A stretch of 34,593 bases of DNA. Source: Acidobacteriota bacterium. Lineage in GTDB: Bacteria; Acidobacteriota; Terriglobia; Bryobacterales; Bryobacteraceae. Positions 24,722 through 32,531 of this stretch are shown here, piece by piece (within the stretch, counting starts at the first letter, position 1; each line of letters starts with the position of its first letter). The stretch is from contig JACQZT010000084.1 in NCBI GenBank assembly GCA_016213755.1, forward strand, positions 1-34,593. Reading direction: 5' to 3'. Under the pieces are notes generated by a model. That model was not told where the DNA came from. It did not search any database and worked only from the letters and a program-made list of their open reading frames with translations. Made by a program: the position numbers and the translations under genes.

Positions 24722-26019
24722 TTGGAATTCATGAAGACCTCGCCCGGCGGGCAGCCGACGGAAAGCCCGTCCGCTTTGCGGTTGTCGGCGCGGGGCAGAT
24801 GGGCGTCGACATCGCAGCCGAGGTCGAGCGGATGCAGGGGATCGAACTGGTGGCGCTGGCCGACCTCGATCTCGAGCGCGCGCGCCAGGGCTATCGCATT
24901 GCCGGCGTGCCGGACCACCGGGTGGTTCACGCGCGGACCGAGGGCCAGGCGAACGATGCCGTGCGCGCCGGCAAGTTTGTCATCGCCGATGACGCGACGA
25001 TGATCCCGAGGATCGCGGCGGTTGAGTCGGTGGTGGATGCCACCGGGCATCCGGAAGCGGGGGCGAAAATCGCGCTGGACTGCTTCGCCCACGGCAAACA
25101 CCTGGTCATGATGAATGTGGAGGGCGACATAACCATCGGTCCGGTCCTTCGCCGGCGCGCCGAGCGGGCCGGCGTCATCTACACTCTGGCGGCCGGCGAC
25201 GAGCCAACCGCCCTGATGGAACTCTATTCCTTCGCGCGAGCTTTGGGCCTGGAGATCGTCGCGGCGGGCAAGGGCAAGAACAACCCCCTCAACCGCGCCG
25301 CCACGCCGGAGCAGTGCGAAGCCGAGGCGCGCCGCCGCGGCTTGAACCCGATGATGCTGGTGGAGTTCGTCGACGGCTCCAAGACCATGATCGAGATGGC
25401 CGCGGTGGCAAACGCCACCGGCATGACGCCGGACGTCCCGAACATGCACGGTCCGAACACGTCGGTGCCGGAACTCAACCAGGTGTTCCGGCTCAAGTCC
25501 GACGGCGGTATTCTCAACCGGAAGGGCGTGGTGGACTACGCGGTCGGCAGGGTGGCGCCGGGAGTCTTCCTCATTGTCTCCACGGATCATCCCCGACTGC
25601 GGGAATGTCTGGTCCTTCGCGACATGGGACCCGGCCCGGCGTACACGCTCTTCCGGCCCTTCCACCTGTGCAGCATGGAAGTGCCGCTGACGGTGGCCAT
25701 CATTTCACTCTACGGCCGCCCGACCATGCAGCCGCGCGACCACCTATCCACCGAGGTCACCGCCATCGCCAAGCGCAATCTGCGGCCCGGCGATACGCTG
25801 GAGGGCATCGGCGGCCGCTCGCATCACGCGGGGCTGATGGCCTACGCTGAATCGCGGGAGGGGAATGCGCTCCCAATTGGATTGGCCAAAGGCTGCAAGG
25901 TGAAGACCGAGATTCTGCGAGGAACGCTGATCACGCGCGCAATGGTGGAGCCGGTGACCACCACGCTGCTCTACTCCCTGCGCGCCGAGCAGGATAAGTT
26001 TTCCGAGGAGAATGTATAA
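24718..26019 (+). CDS. DRL-family NAD(P)-dependent oxidoreductase with SAF domain
   Basis: The 433-residue protein has an N-terminal homoserine-dehydrogenase-like Rossmann fold (FAVVGAGQMGVDIAAEVERM), a central catalytic region (VDATGHPEAGAKIAL, MMNVEGDITIGP, AAGKGKNNPLNR) and a C-terminal SAF domain (NLRPGDTLEGIGGRS). This layout is that of the family that includes DRL, the alternative 1-deoxy-xylulose-5-phosphate reductoisomerase described in Brucella. Most relatives are uncharacterised and not all make MEP. The start GTG 24718 overlaps the upstream stop and has GGAG 7 bases before it. Next to a kinase and a sugar isomerase, a catabolic redox-rearrangement of a branched or deoxy sugar phosphate is possible but unproven. 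Confidence 0.85.
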   Translation: MIGIHEDLARRAADGKPVRFAVVGAGQMGVDIAAEVERMQGIELVALADLDLERARQGYRIAGVPDHRVVHARTEGQANDAVRAGKFVIADDATMIPRIAAVESVVDATGHPEAGAKIALDCFAHGKHLVMMNVEGDITIGPVLRRRAERAGVIYTLAAGDEPTALMELYSFARALGLEIVAAGKGKNNPLNRAATPEQCEAEARRRGLNPMMLVEFVDGSKTMIEMAAVANATGMTPDVPNMHGPNTSVPELNQVFRLKSDGGILNRKGVVDYAVGRVAPGVFLIVSTDHPRLRECLVLRDMGPGPAYTLFRPFHLCSMEVPLTVAIISLYGRPTMQPRDHLSTEVTAIAKRNLRPGDTLEGIGGRSHHAGLMAYAESREGNALPIGLAKGCKVKTEILRGTLITRAMVEPVTTTLLYSLRAEQDKFSEENV

Positions 26020-27426
26020 ATGCCTGGACCCAGACTCGCAGTTGTGGTAGGCAATCGCGATTTCTTCCCCGACCGCCTGGTGACCGAGGGGCGCGCAGAC
26101 ATACTTGCCGTTTTCGGCGAACTCGGTATCGAGCCGGTGATCCTTGGCGAGCAGGAAACCAAGTTGGGCGCCGTGGAGACGTGGGCCCACGCCAAGCGTT
26201 GTGCGGACCTGTTCCGGAGCAACCGCGACCGCATCGACGGCGTGCTGGTCACCCTGCCCAACTTCGGCGACGAGAAGGGCGTGGCCGACACGCTCCAGTT
26301 GTCGGAACTGAACGTGCCGGTGCTGGTGCAGGCGTACCCGGACGATCTGGGGCAGTTCACGGTCGAACGGCGCCGCGACGCCTTCTGCGGCAAGGTCTCG
26401 GTGTGCAATAACCTGCGCCAGTACGGAATCCCCTTCAGCCTGACCGAACTGCACACGGTGCACCCCGCTACGGAGAGTTTCAAGAACGATCTGCGCCAAT
26501 TCGTCTCGGTGTGCCGCGCGGTGAACGGACTGCGGAGGGCGCGGCTGGGCGCGGTGGGGGCGAGGCCCAACGCGTTCAACACGACGCGCTACAGCGAGAA
26601 ATTGCTGCAGGCGGCCGGCGTCAGCGTCTCGACCCTGGATCTGTCCGAGGTGTTCGGCCGGGCCGCGAAGATGGGGGATGGCGACGCGCGGGTCAAGGGA
26701 AAGCTGGACCAGATCGGCGTCTACGCGGATGCCAGTAAGGTCCCGCCCGCGGCCCTGGCTCGCATGGCCAAGCTCGCGCTGGTGCTCGAGGACTGGATGG
26801 AGCAATACGGCCTCCACGCCACGGCGTTACAGTGCTGGACCTCCATCCAGGAGCACTACGGCGTGAATGCCTGCACCATCATGAGCATGATGAGCGAGAG
26901 GCTCATGCCCAGCGCCTGCGAGGTGGACATCACCGGCGTCACTGCGATGTATGCGCTGCAACTCGCCTCCGGCCGCCCCAGCGCACTGGTGGACTGGAAC
27001 AACAACTACGGCGACGACCCGAACAAGTGCGTGTTCTTCCACTGCGGAAACTGGGCCAAGTCGTTTCTGCCGGACATCGCCATCCGCACGGCCGAGATCC
27101 TCGGCACCACGCTGGGCGAAGAGAACACCTACGGCGCCGTGGCCGGGAGGACGCCGGCCGGTCCGGTGACCTTCGCGCGCGTCACGACGGACGACCGCGC
27201 GGCGCGAATCCGAACCTATGTCGGCGAGGGGCGCTTCACCGACGATCCGCTGCGGACCTTCGGCGCCCGCGCCGTGGTCGAAGTGCCGAATCTGCAGAAG
27301 CTGATGCGGCACATCTGCAGGAACGGGTTCGAGCATCATGCGGCGATGAGCGGTTCGCACTGCGCCGCCGCCCTGGCCGAGGCGTTTGAAACCTATCTGA
27401 ACTGGGACGTTTACCGCCATGAGTAG
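26020..27426 (+). CDS. L-fucose/L-arabinose isomerase-family protein
   Basis: The 468-residue enzyme has the fucose/arabinose-isomerase fold and should interconvert an aldose and a ketose with a divalent metal. Likely metal ligands are Glu301 (ACEVDITGV), Asp325 (LVDWNNNYG) and His447 (SGSHCAA), in the order used by FucI. Other family features are [15 protein letters not shown] near residue 75 and [17 protein letters not shown]. It belongs to the shorter family branch (about 450-490 residues), which contains many uncharacterised members, so the sugar cannot be named. ATG 26020 abuts the stop of the DRL-type gene (TAAATG) with GAGGAG upstream; its end overlaps the binding-protein gene by 8 bases. 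Confidence 0.88.
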   Translation: MPGPRLAVVVGNRDFFPDRLVTEGRADILAVFGELGIEPVILGEQETKLGAVETWAHAKRCADLFRSNRDRIDGVLVTLPNFGDEKGVADTLQLSELNVPVLVQAYPDDLGQFTVERRRDAFCGKVSVCNNLRQYGIPFSLTELHTVHPATESFKNDLRQFVSVCRAVNGLRRARLGAVGARPNAFNTTRYSEKLLQAAGVSVSTLDLSEVFGRAAKMGDGDARVKGKLDQIGVYADASKVPPAALARMAKLALVLEDWMEQYGLHATALQCWTSIQEHYGVNACTIMSMMSERLMPSACEVDITGVTAMYALQLASGRPSALVDWNNNYGDDPNKCVFFHCGNWAKSFLPDIAIRTAEILGTTLGEENTYGAVAGRTPAGPVTFARVTTDDRAARIRTYVGEGRFTDDPLRTFGARAVVEVPNLQKLMRHICRNGFEHHAAMSGSHCAAALAEAFETYLNWDVYRHE

Positions 27427-28405
27427 GACATGTTCCAGCCTGTCGCTGCTTCTCGTTTTCCTGGCCGCCGGCTGCAGGCAGTCCGGGGACCGCGCCGGCC
27501 AGCCGACCGTCGGGGTCGCCTTCGAGACCCTGCAGACCGAGTATTGGGTCGCCAGCCGAAACGCGATCGAAGCGGAGTTGAGGAAGCGGAACATCCGCAT
27601 GCTCGAAGCCATCGCCGACGGAGACGCGAACCGGCAGTTCGAGCAGGTCCGGAACTTCATCACGCGCAAGGTGGACGGGATCATTGTCGTACCCAAGGAT
27701 GCCCAGACGGTGATTCCGATGATCCGCGGCGCCAACCAGGCCAACATCCCGATTGTGCTCTTCAACCGCCCGCCCGCGAAGAGCGATGCGCGGTCGGTGA
27801 CCGTCGTCGCCGACAACTATTCCATTGCCAGGGACACCGTCGCGTACATGGTGCAACAGGCGCTGAAGTCCGGAAAGAAGCGCAAGGCGGCCATCCTCAT
27901 CGGCGATCTGGGCGACGTGAACTCGATCCATCGGCGAGACGGCTTCGAGGATGCCATCAAGCCGCACGCGGATAAGTTCGACGTGGTCGCGCGGATCCCC
28001 ACCGAATGGAACCAGGAGAAAGCGCTGGCCGGGCTCACCAACGCGCTGCAGGCGCATCCGGAAATCGACTTCGTCTTCACATCCTCGGACCTGCTGTTGC
28101 CTTCGATTGTTTCCGCCCTGAAGACCTCCGGCAAGTACAAGAAGATCGGCGAGGAGGGACACGTTACCCTGGGCGGCTTCGACGGCGACGCGACGGCCTA
28201 CCGAATGCTGCTCGACGGCTACCTGGACGCGGACGGAGTGCAGGACGTCCTGTTCGACACCGCGGCCACTGTGCAAGCGGTCCTGGACCTCAAGAGCGGC
28301 AAACAACTCCCGGAGCAGATCGTCGACAATGGGTTTGTCATCCACCAGGGCAACCTGAAGGAAATGGCGCCCAGGATGTGGGGCGCAACCGTGCGCAAGC
28401 AATGA
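27419..28405 (+). CDS. Sugar ABC importer, substrate-binding lipoprotein (RbsB/type 1 periplasmic-binding family)
   Basis: The 328-residue protein begins with a lipoprotein signal ending LAAGC (Cys19 lipidated). The type 1 periplasmic-binding fold follows, with [37 protein letters not shown] and [13 protein letters not shown], typical of ribose/galactose/xylose binding proteins. It captures the sugar for the two permeases and ATPase encoded next. It overlaps the isomerase gene by 8 bases and the first permease by ATGA. Fusing enzyme and transporter genes in one coupled unit makes it nearly certain that this importer brings in the pathway substrate. Confidence 0.93.
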   Translation: MSRTCSSLSLLLVFLAAGCRQSGDRAGQPTVGVAFETLQTEYWVASRNAIEAELRKRNIRMLEAIADGDANRQFEQVRNFITRKVDGIIVVPKDAQTVIPMIRGANQANIPIVLFNRPPAKSDARSVTVVADNYSIARDTVAYMVQQALKSGKKRKAAILIGDLGDVNSIHRRDGFEDAIKPHADKFDVVARIPTEWNQEKALAGLTNALQAHPEIDFVFTSSDLLLPSIVSALKTSGKYKKIGEEGHVTLGGFDGDATAYRMLLDGYLDADGVQDVLFDTAATVQAVLDLKSGKQLPEQIVDNGFVIHQGNLKEMAPRMWGATVRKQ

Positions 28406-29352
28406 AGCTCCGGGTTCTGCTGTCGGAGTATTTCGTTCTGTACCTGAGCGCGGCCTACTTTCTGGCGCTGTGGCCGTTCGTTCCGGAGTTCGCCTCCGGC
28501 GGGAACCTGGCCAACATCTTCTCGAACATGCTGCCTCTTCTGGTGGTGGCGATCGGGCAGACCTTTGTCATGATCTCCGGCGGCATCGACCTCTCCGTCA
28601 CTTCCGTGATCGCACTGGCCAGCACCACCGGGGCGCTGGTCATGACGGGAGACGGCGGACTGCTCGCCGGGACTCCGTGGGCGATCCCCGCCGGCGTCGC
28701 GGTGATGCTGCTGATCGGGCTCTCGCTCGGGCTCCTGAACGGCGTCGCGGTCACCAGGCTGCGGATGCCGCCGTTCATCGTGACACTCACGGTGATGATG
28801 TTCTTCAGCGGTCTGGCGATCTGGCTGACGAAGTCGCGCAACATATATAACCTGCCCGCCCCGTTCACCGCCGTCGGCAGAGGGACCTGGAGCGTGGTGG
28901 CGGTCGCGGGCGCGCTCACCGTGCTGGCCCACCTCACGCTTCGGCGGAGCCTGTTCGGACGCTGGCTCTACGCGGTGGGAAGCAACCCGCGCACCTCGCT
29001 GGTATCCGGCGTGCCGGTAAGACGGACGATCCTTTCGGCGTATGTCGTCTGCGGGCTCTGCGCCGCGGTGGCCGCGATTCTCTACACCGGCCGTCTGGAG
29101 ACCGGATCGCCGGTACTGGGGCAAAGGATCCTGCTCGACGTGATCGGAGCGACGGTCATCGGCGGCACCAGCCTGTTCGGCGGCCGCGGCAAGGTCGCGT
29201 GGACGGTCTGCGGCGTTCTGTTCATGTCTCTGATCGACAATAGTCTGAACCTGCTCGGGCTCTCCAACTTCATGGTGCTGATGGCCAAGGGACTGGTGAT
29301 CCTGCTGGCCGCGCTCCTGGACGCGGCGCGGAAAGCGTATGCCGAACGCTGA
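28402..29352 (+). CDS. Sugar ABC importer permease 1 (RbsC family)
   Basis: The 316-residue membrane protein has about eight to ten hydrophobic segments and the family signatures VAIGQTFVMISGGIDLSVTS and TVIGGTSLFGGRGKV. ATG 28402 lies in the ATGA overlap with the binding-protein stop; the longer frame from 28006 is rejected because its first part is antiparallel in frame to a real gene. Its last 14 bases overlap the ATPase gene. With the non-identical second permease it probably forms a heterodimer, unlike the homodimer of E. coli RbsC. Confidence 0.93.
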   Translation: MKLRVLLSEYFVLYLSAAYFLALWPFVPEFASGGNLANIFSNMLPLLVVAIGQTFVMISGGIDLSVTSVIALASTTGALVMTGDGGLLAGTPWAIPAGVAVMLLIGLSLGLLNGVAVTRLRMPPFIVTLTVMMFFSGLAIWLTKSRNIYNLPAPFTAVGRGTWSVVAVAGALTVLAHLTLRRSLFGRWLYAVGSNPRTSLVSGVPVRRTILSAYVVCGLCAAVAAILYTGRLETGSPVLGQRILLDVIGATVIGGTSLFGGRGKVAWTVCGVLFMSLIDNSLNLLGLSNFMVLMAKGLVILLAALLDAARKAYAER

Positions 29353-30805
29353 CCCGGCGGCGCTCCGGTGCGACGGCCTGGGGAAGTCCTTCTCGGGTGT
29401 GTGCGTTGTTCGTGGCGTGAGCTTTTCGCTGGACAAGGGCCGGATTCTGGGGCTGGTTGGAGAAAACGGCGCCGGCAAGTCCACGTTGATGAACATCGTC
29501 GGAGGCGTGCTGGCGCCCGATGCGGGCCGGATGCACCTGAACGGCAGGCCGTACGCTCCGTCCAATCCGATGGAGGCGTCCGGCCGGGGCGTCGCCTTCG
29601 TGCATCAGGAACTGAACCTGTTCCCCAATCTGAGCATCGCGGACAACCTGTTCATCACCGGCTTCCCGGCGCGGCGGGTTCTCGGTCTGCCCTTCCTGGA
29701 CCGCCGCGAGACGGACCGGCGGGCGGACGAACTTCTCGCGTCCGTTGAGCTTTCGCGCGCGCCCGAGACCCTGGTCGAGAGCCTCTCTCAAGGAGAGCGC
29801 CAACTGGTGGAAATCGCGAAGGCACTTCGGGCGGACGCGTCCCTGATCATTTTCGACGAACCGACGACGTCATTGACCGCTCCGGAGACCCGGCGGCTGT
29901 TCGGGATGATCGAGCGTCTTCGCGGGGCCGGTATCTCGATCGTCTACATTTCTCACACCCTCGACGACGTGCTGGAACTATCGGACGACATACTGGTGCT
30001 TCGGGACGGCGAGGTTGCCGGCGCAGGACCGAAGACCGGGTTCAACCAGGACCGGCTGATCACGCTGATGGTCGGCCGGCCGATCGAGCAGATGTTTCCC
30101 GCCCGTTCATGCGCTCCCTCACCGGATGCGGTGCTGGAACTGCGGGGGGTCAGCCAGCCGGGGATCGTCGAGAACGTGAGCTTCACTCTGCGGCGGAGCG
30201 AGATTCTCGGGGTTTCGGGGCTGATGGGATCGGGGCGCTCCGAACTGGCCCGCATCATCTTCGGGCTCGACCCGGCGGAAAAGGGAGAGATACTGCTCGA
30301 AGGAGAGGCGCTGGGTGGCGCGACGCCGCGCAAGCGCATCCGCCGCGGCATGGCGTTGCTGACCGAGAGCCGGCGGGAAGACGGTCTCTTCCTGGACTGG
30401 CCGGTGGACGCGAACCTGGAGATCGTCTTCCCGGAACCTGGACGCGTCCCGCAGGTTGCCGAGATGCTAAGGCTCGCCTGCGCGAACCTGGACGCACAGC
30501 CGGTGCAGCAGTTGAGCGGCGGCAATCAGCAGAAGGTCGCGCTCGGGAAGTGGCTGGTGCGTTCGCCCAAAGTATTTGTTCTCGACGAGCCGACGCGCGG
30601 GATCGACGTGGGCGCGAAACACGAGATCTACCGCATCCTCAACCACCTTGCGGAGAACGGTGTCTCGCTGCTGGTGGTGTCCTCCGAAATCGAGGAGTTG
30701 ATGGGGATCTGCGACCGGATCCTGGTGATGAGAAGGGGAGAGGTGCAGGTTTGCTTCGAGCGCGGGCGGTTTGACCGCGAGGCGATCCTGCGCGCCGCCG
30801 TATGA
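29339..30805 (+). CDS. Sugar ABC importer ATPase with two fused nucleotide-binding domains (RbsA family)
   Basis: The 488-residue protein powers uptake. Domain 1 has Walker A GENGAGKST, signature LSQGERQLVEIAKAL and Walker B LIIFDEPTT. Domain 2 has a degenerate Walker A (GLMGSGRSE), signature LSGGNQQKVALGKWL and Walker B VFVLDEPTRGIDVG. A degenerate second Walker A is normal for RbsA/MglA/XylG. The start ATG 29339 lies inside the end of permease 1, and the stop overlaps permease 2 as ATGA. The gene order (binding protein, permease, ATPase, permease) is less common than ATPase-permease-binding protein. Confidence 0.94.
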   Translation: MPNADPAALRCDGLGKSFSGVCVVRGVSFSLDKGRILGLVGENGAGKSTLMNIVGGVLAPDAGRMHLNGRPYAPSNPMEASGRGVAFVHQELNLFPNLSIADNLFITGFPARRVLGLPFLDRRETDRRADELLASVELSRAPETLVESLSQGERQLVEIAKALRADASLIIFDEPTTSLTAPETRRLFGMIERLRGAGISIVYISHTLDDVLELSDDILVLRDGEVAGAGPKTGFNQDRLITLMVGRPIEQMFPARSCAPSPDAVLELRGVSQPGIVENVSFTLRRSEILGVSGLMGSGRSELARIIFGLDPAEKGEILLEGEALGGATPRKRIRRGMALLTESRREDGLFLDWPVDANLEIVFPEPGRVPQVAEMLRLACANLDAQPVQQLSGGNQQKVALGKWLVRSPKVFVLDEPTRGIDVGAKHEIYRILNHLAENGVSLLVVSSEIEELMGICDRILVMRRGEVQVCFERGRFDREAILRAAV

Positions 30806-31788
30806 ACGTCCGGACCAGGCTGTCGCTCACCCTGCTGCGGAGCGTGCCGCTGCTGTTGCTGGCCGGGGTGTTTGCGTGCTTCGCGTCCCTCTCCGGCCGC
30901 TTCCTGGATCCGCAGAACCTGGTCAACATCCTGATCCAGTCGGCTTCGCTGGGCATTGTCGGAGCGGGCATGACCTTCGTTCTGATCACCGGGGGCATCG
31001 ATCTGTCGGTGGGCTCGATCATGTTTCTGTCGGCGGCGATCGCAGGCAAGATGGTGCTCAACGGGCTCCCGCTGAGCCTCGCGCTCCCGGTGGTGCTGGT
31101 TGCAGGTCTGGCCTTCGGCCTGGCCAACGCATTCTTCATCTCGCGCTTCCGGATTCTGCCGTTTGTGGTGACGCTGGCGACGGTTTACGCGGGCCGGGGC
31201 CTGGCGCTCTACATCACCGAGACGCGGGCCATGAACCTGCCGGAAGAACTGTTGCGGCTGGGCACGGGAAGAGCGCTGGGCCTGCCAGTGCCGATCTGGG
31301 TGCTTGGGGCGACACTGCTGGCGGCTGAACTGACCCTGACGCGGACTACCTTCGGCCGGCAGGTTTATGCGGTGGGCAATAACGCGGAAGGGGCGCGCAA
31401 AGCGGGCATCGCGGCAATCCGGGTTATCGTTCTGGTCTACGCGATCAGCGGATTCTGCGCCGCCCTGGGCGGCCTCGTATCGGTGGCTCAGCTCGGCGCG
31501 GTTTCGCCCACTTTCGGCAATCAGCGTGAGTTCGCGGCCATCGCCGCGGCCGTGCTCGGGGGAACCAGTCTGTTCGGAGGCCGCGGCCGGGTCTTCCCGG
31601 GAACAATCCTCGGCGCGGTGCTCATTCAAACCGTGGAAAGCGGCCTGGTGATCGTCAACGCCGATCCGTATCTCTATCCCCTGATCCTGTCCTCCATCAT
31701 CTTCCTCGCCGTACTGCTGGACGGCGTCCGGCACGCACACTTAGAAAGGCTCGGCCGGAGGAAGATCCGGCCGCTGGCGGCGGGATGA
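30802..31788 (+). CDS. Sugar ABC importer permease 2 (RbsC family)
   Basis: The 328-residue membrane protein carries IVGAGMTFVLITGGIDLSVGS and AVLGGTSLFGGRGRV, the same signatures as permease 1, but is clearly divergent in sequence. The start ATG 30802 overlaps the ATPase stop. It is the last gene of the coupled operon; a strong GC-rich hairpin lies in its final codons (31752-31773). Two different permeases flanking one ATPase suggest an asymmetric channel. Confidence 0.93.
   Translation: MNVRTRLSLTLLRSVPLLLLAGVFACFASLSGRFLDPQNLVNILIQSASLGIVGAGMTFVLITGGIDLSVGSIMFLSAAIAGKMVLNGLPLSLALPVVLVAGLAFGLANAFFISRFRILPFVVTLATVYAGRGLALYITETRAMNLPEELLRLGTGRALGLPVPIWVLGATLLAAELTLTRTTFGRQVYAVGNNAEGARKAGIAAIRVIVLVYAISGFCAALGGLVSVAQLGAVSPTFGNQREFAAIAAAVLGGTSLFGGRGRVFPGTILGAVLIQTVESGLVIVNADPYLYPLILSSIIFLAVLLDGVRHAHLERLGRRKIRPLAAG
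31752..31773. other. GC-rich hairpin at the operon end
   Basis: CGGCCGGA (31752-31759) and TCCGGCCG (31766-31773) are perfect inverted repeats around a 6-base loop, within the last codons of permease 2. No T-run follows, so it is not a classical intrinsic terminator, but it could protect the operon mRNA 3' end or aid termination. Confidence 0.45.
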
Positions 31789-31823
31789 TCGCAGCGCGGG
31801 CAACGCACCGGCGATTGAGACGT

Positions 31824-31859
31824 TCTTTATAAACTTTTGCACTTTTCTTATAGAAAACC
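31824..31859 (+). promoter_or_regulatory. Paired 21-bp-spaced direct repeats, receptor side (candidate AraC operator)
   Basis: TCTTTATAAA at 31824 and TTCTTATAGA at 31845 start 21 bases apart, as do the half-sites before the kinase operon. The pair ends 67 bases before the ATG of the truncated receptor gene. It is in the 137-base gap after the ABC operon, which is otherwise A/T-richer than its surroundings and without a gene. Confidence 0.5.
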
Positions 31860-31925
31860 GAAGCGTTTCCCCTTACTGTCTGAGTTGGGTTTGCATCTTG
31901 CAGAGCTTCGGAAACGGAGTCACCT

Positions 31926-32519
31926 ATGCGGTTGTCTTGCTTCGCGAGCCGGCGGCGGACCGGGTGGACGAATCTTCTACTAGCCATGCTGCTGTTCTCC
32001 GCTGCAGCGGTTCCGGCCTCGGCTCAAACGGTTACGGGGACCATCACGGGCACGGTTGTCGACAACACGGGCGCCGTCGTGGTCGGCGCTTCCGTCACGC
32101 TCACCAGCGAGACCACTGGCGCCGAGCGGCAGGCAAAAACAACCGAGTCGGGCGTTTCTGTCTTCGCGGCCGTACCTCCCGGCACTTGCACGATCAAGGT
32201 GGAGGTTCAGGGCTTCCGGACCTTCCAGCGCACCGGCATCGTATTGACCGCCAATGATCGCATGGCGCGCGGCAATATCGAGATGACCATCGGCCAGGTC
32301 ACCGAAACGGTGACCGTGGAGGCGCGCGGCGCGGCGGTGAACACCGAAAGCGCCGAATCGACGGTCCTGCTGTCCTCGAATCAGTTGAACGACATGACCG
32401 GCGCGCCCTTGCCCGCTCCGCGCCGTTCTGGCGGGAACACTCTCCGCAGGCCTGCGTCGTCAACAACAACGGTCTGGCGATCCTGGACCACTTTGCGGAA
32501 CTCGACGCACACAGACTAG
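31926..32519 (+). pseudogene. Truncated TonB-dependent receptor (N-terminal part only)
   Basis: The 197-residue frame starts with a signal peptide ending PASAQ. A carboxypeptidase-regulatory-like domain follows (GTVVDNTGAVVVGASVTLTS, GFRTFQRTGIVLTANDR), then the usual linker VTVEARGAAVNTESAEST. At about residue 158 (SSNQLNDM), just where the plug domain should begin, similarity ends. The rest (PRRSGGNTLRRPASS) looks like out-of-frame DNA; another frame there reads APFWREHSPQACVVNNNGLA, perhaps the tail of an unrelated gene joined by deletion. It matches the N-terminus of the next gene in layout and in FQRT. The AGGAGG of the next gene overlaps its TAG stop, so translation through it may still serve the neighbour. 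Confidence 0.75.
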
Positions 32520-32531
32520 GAGGATCTTCTT

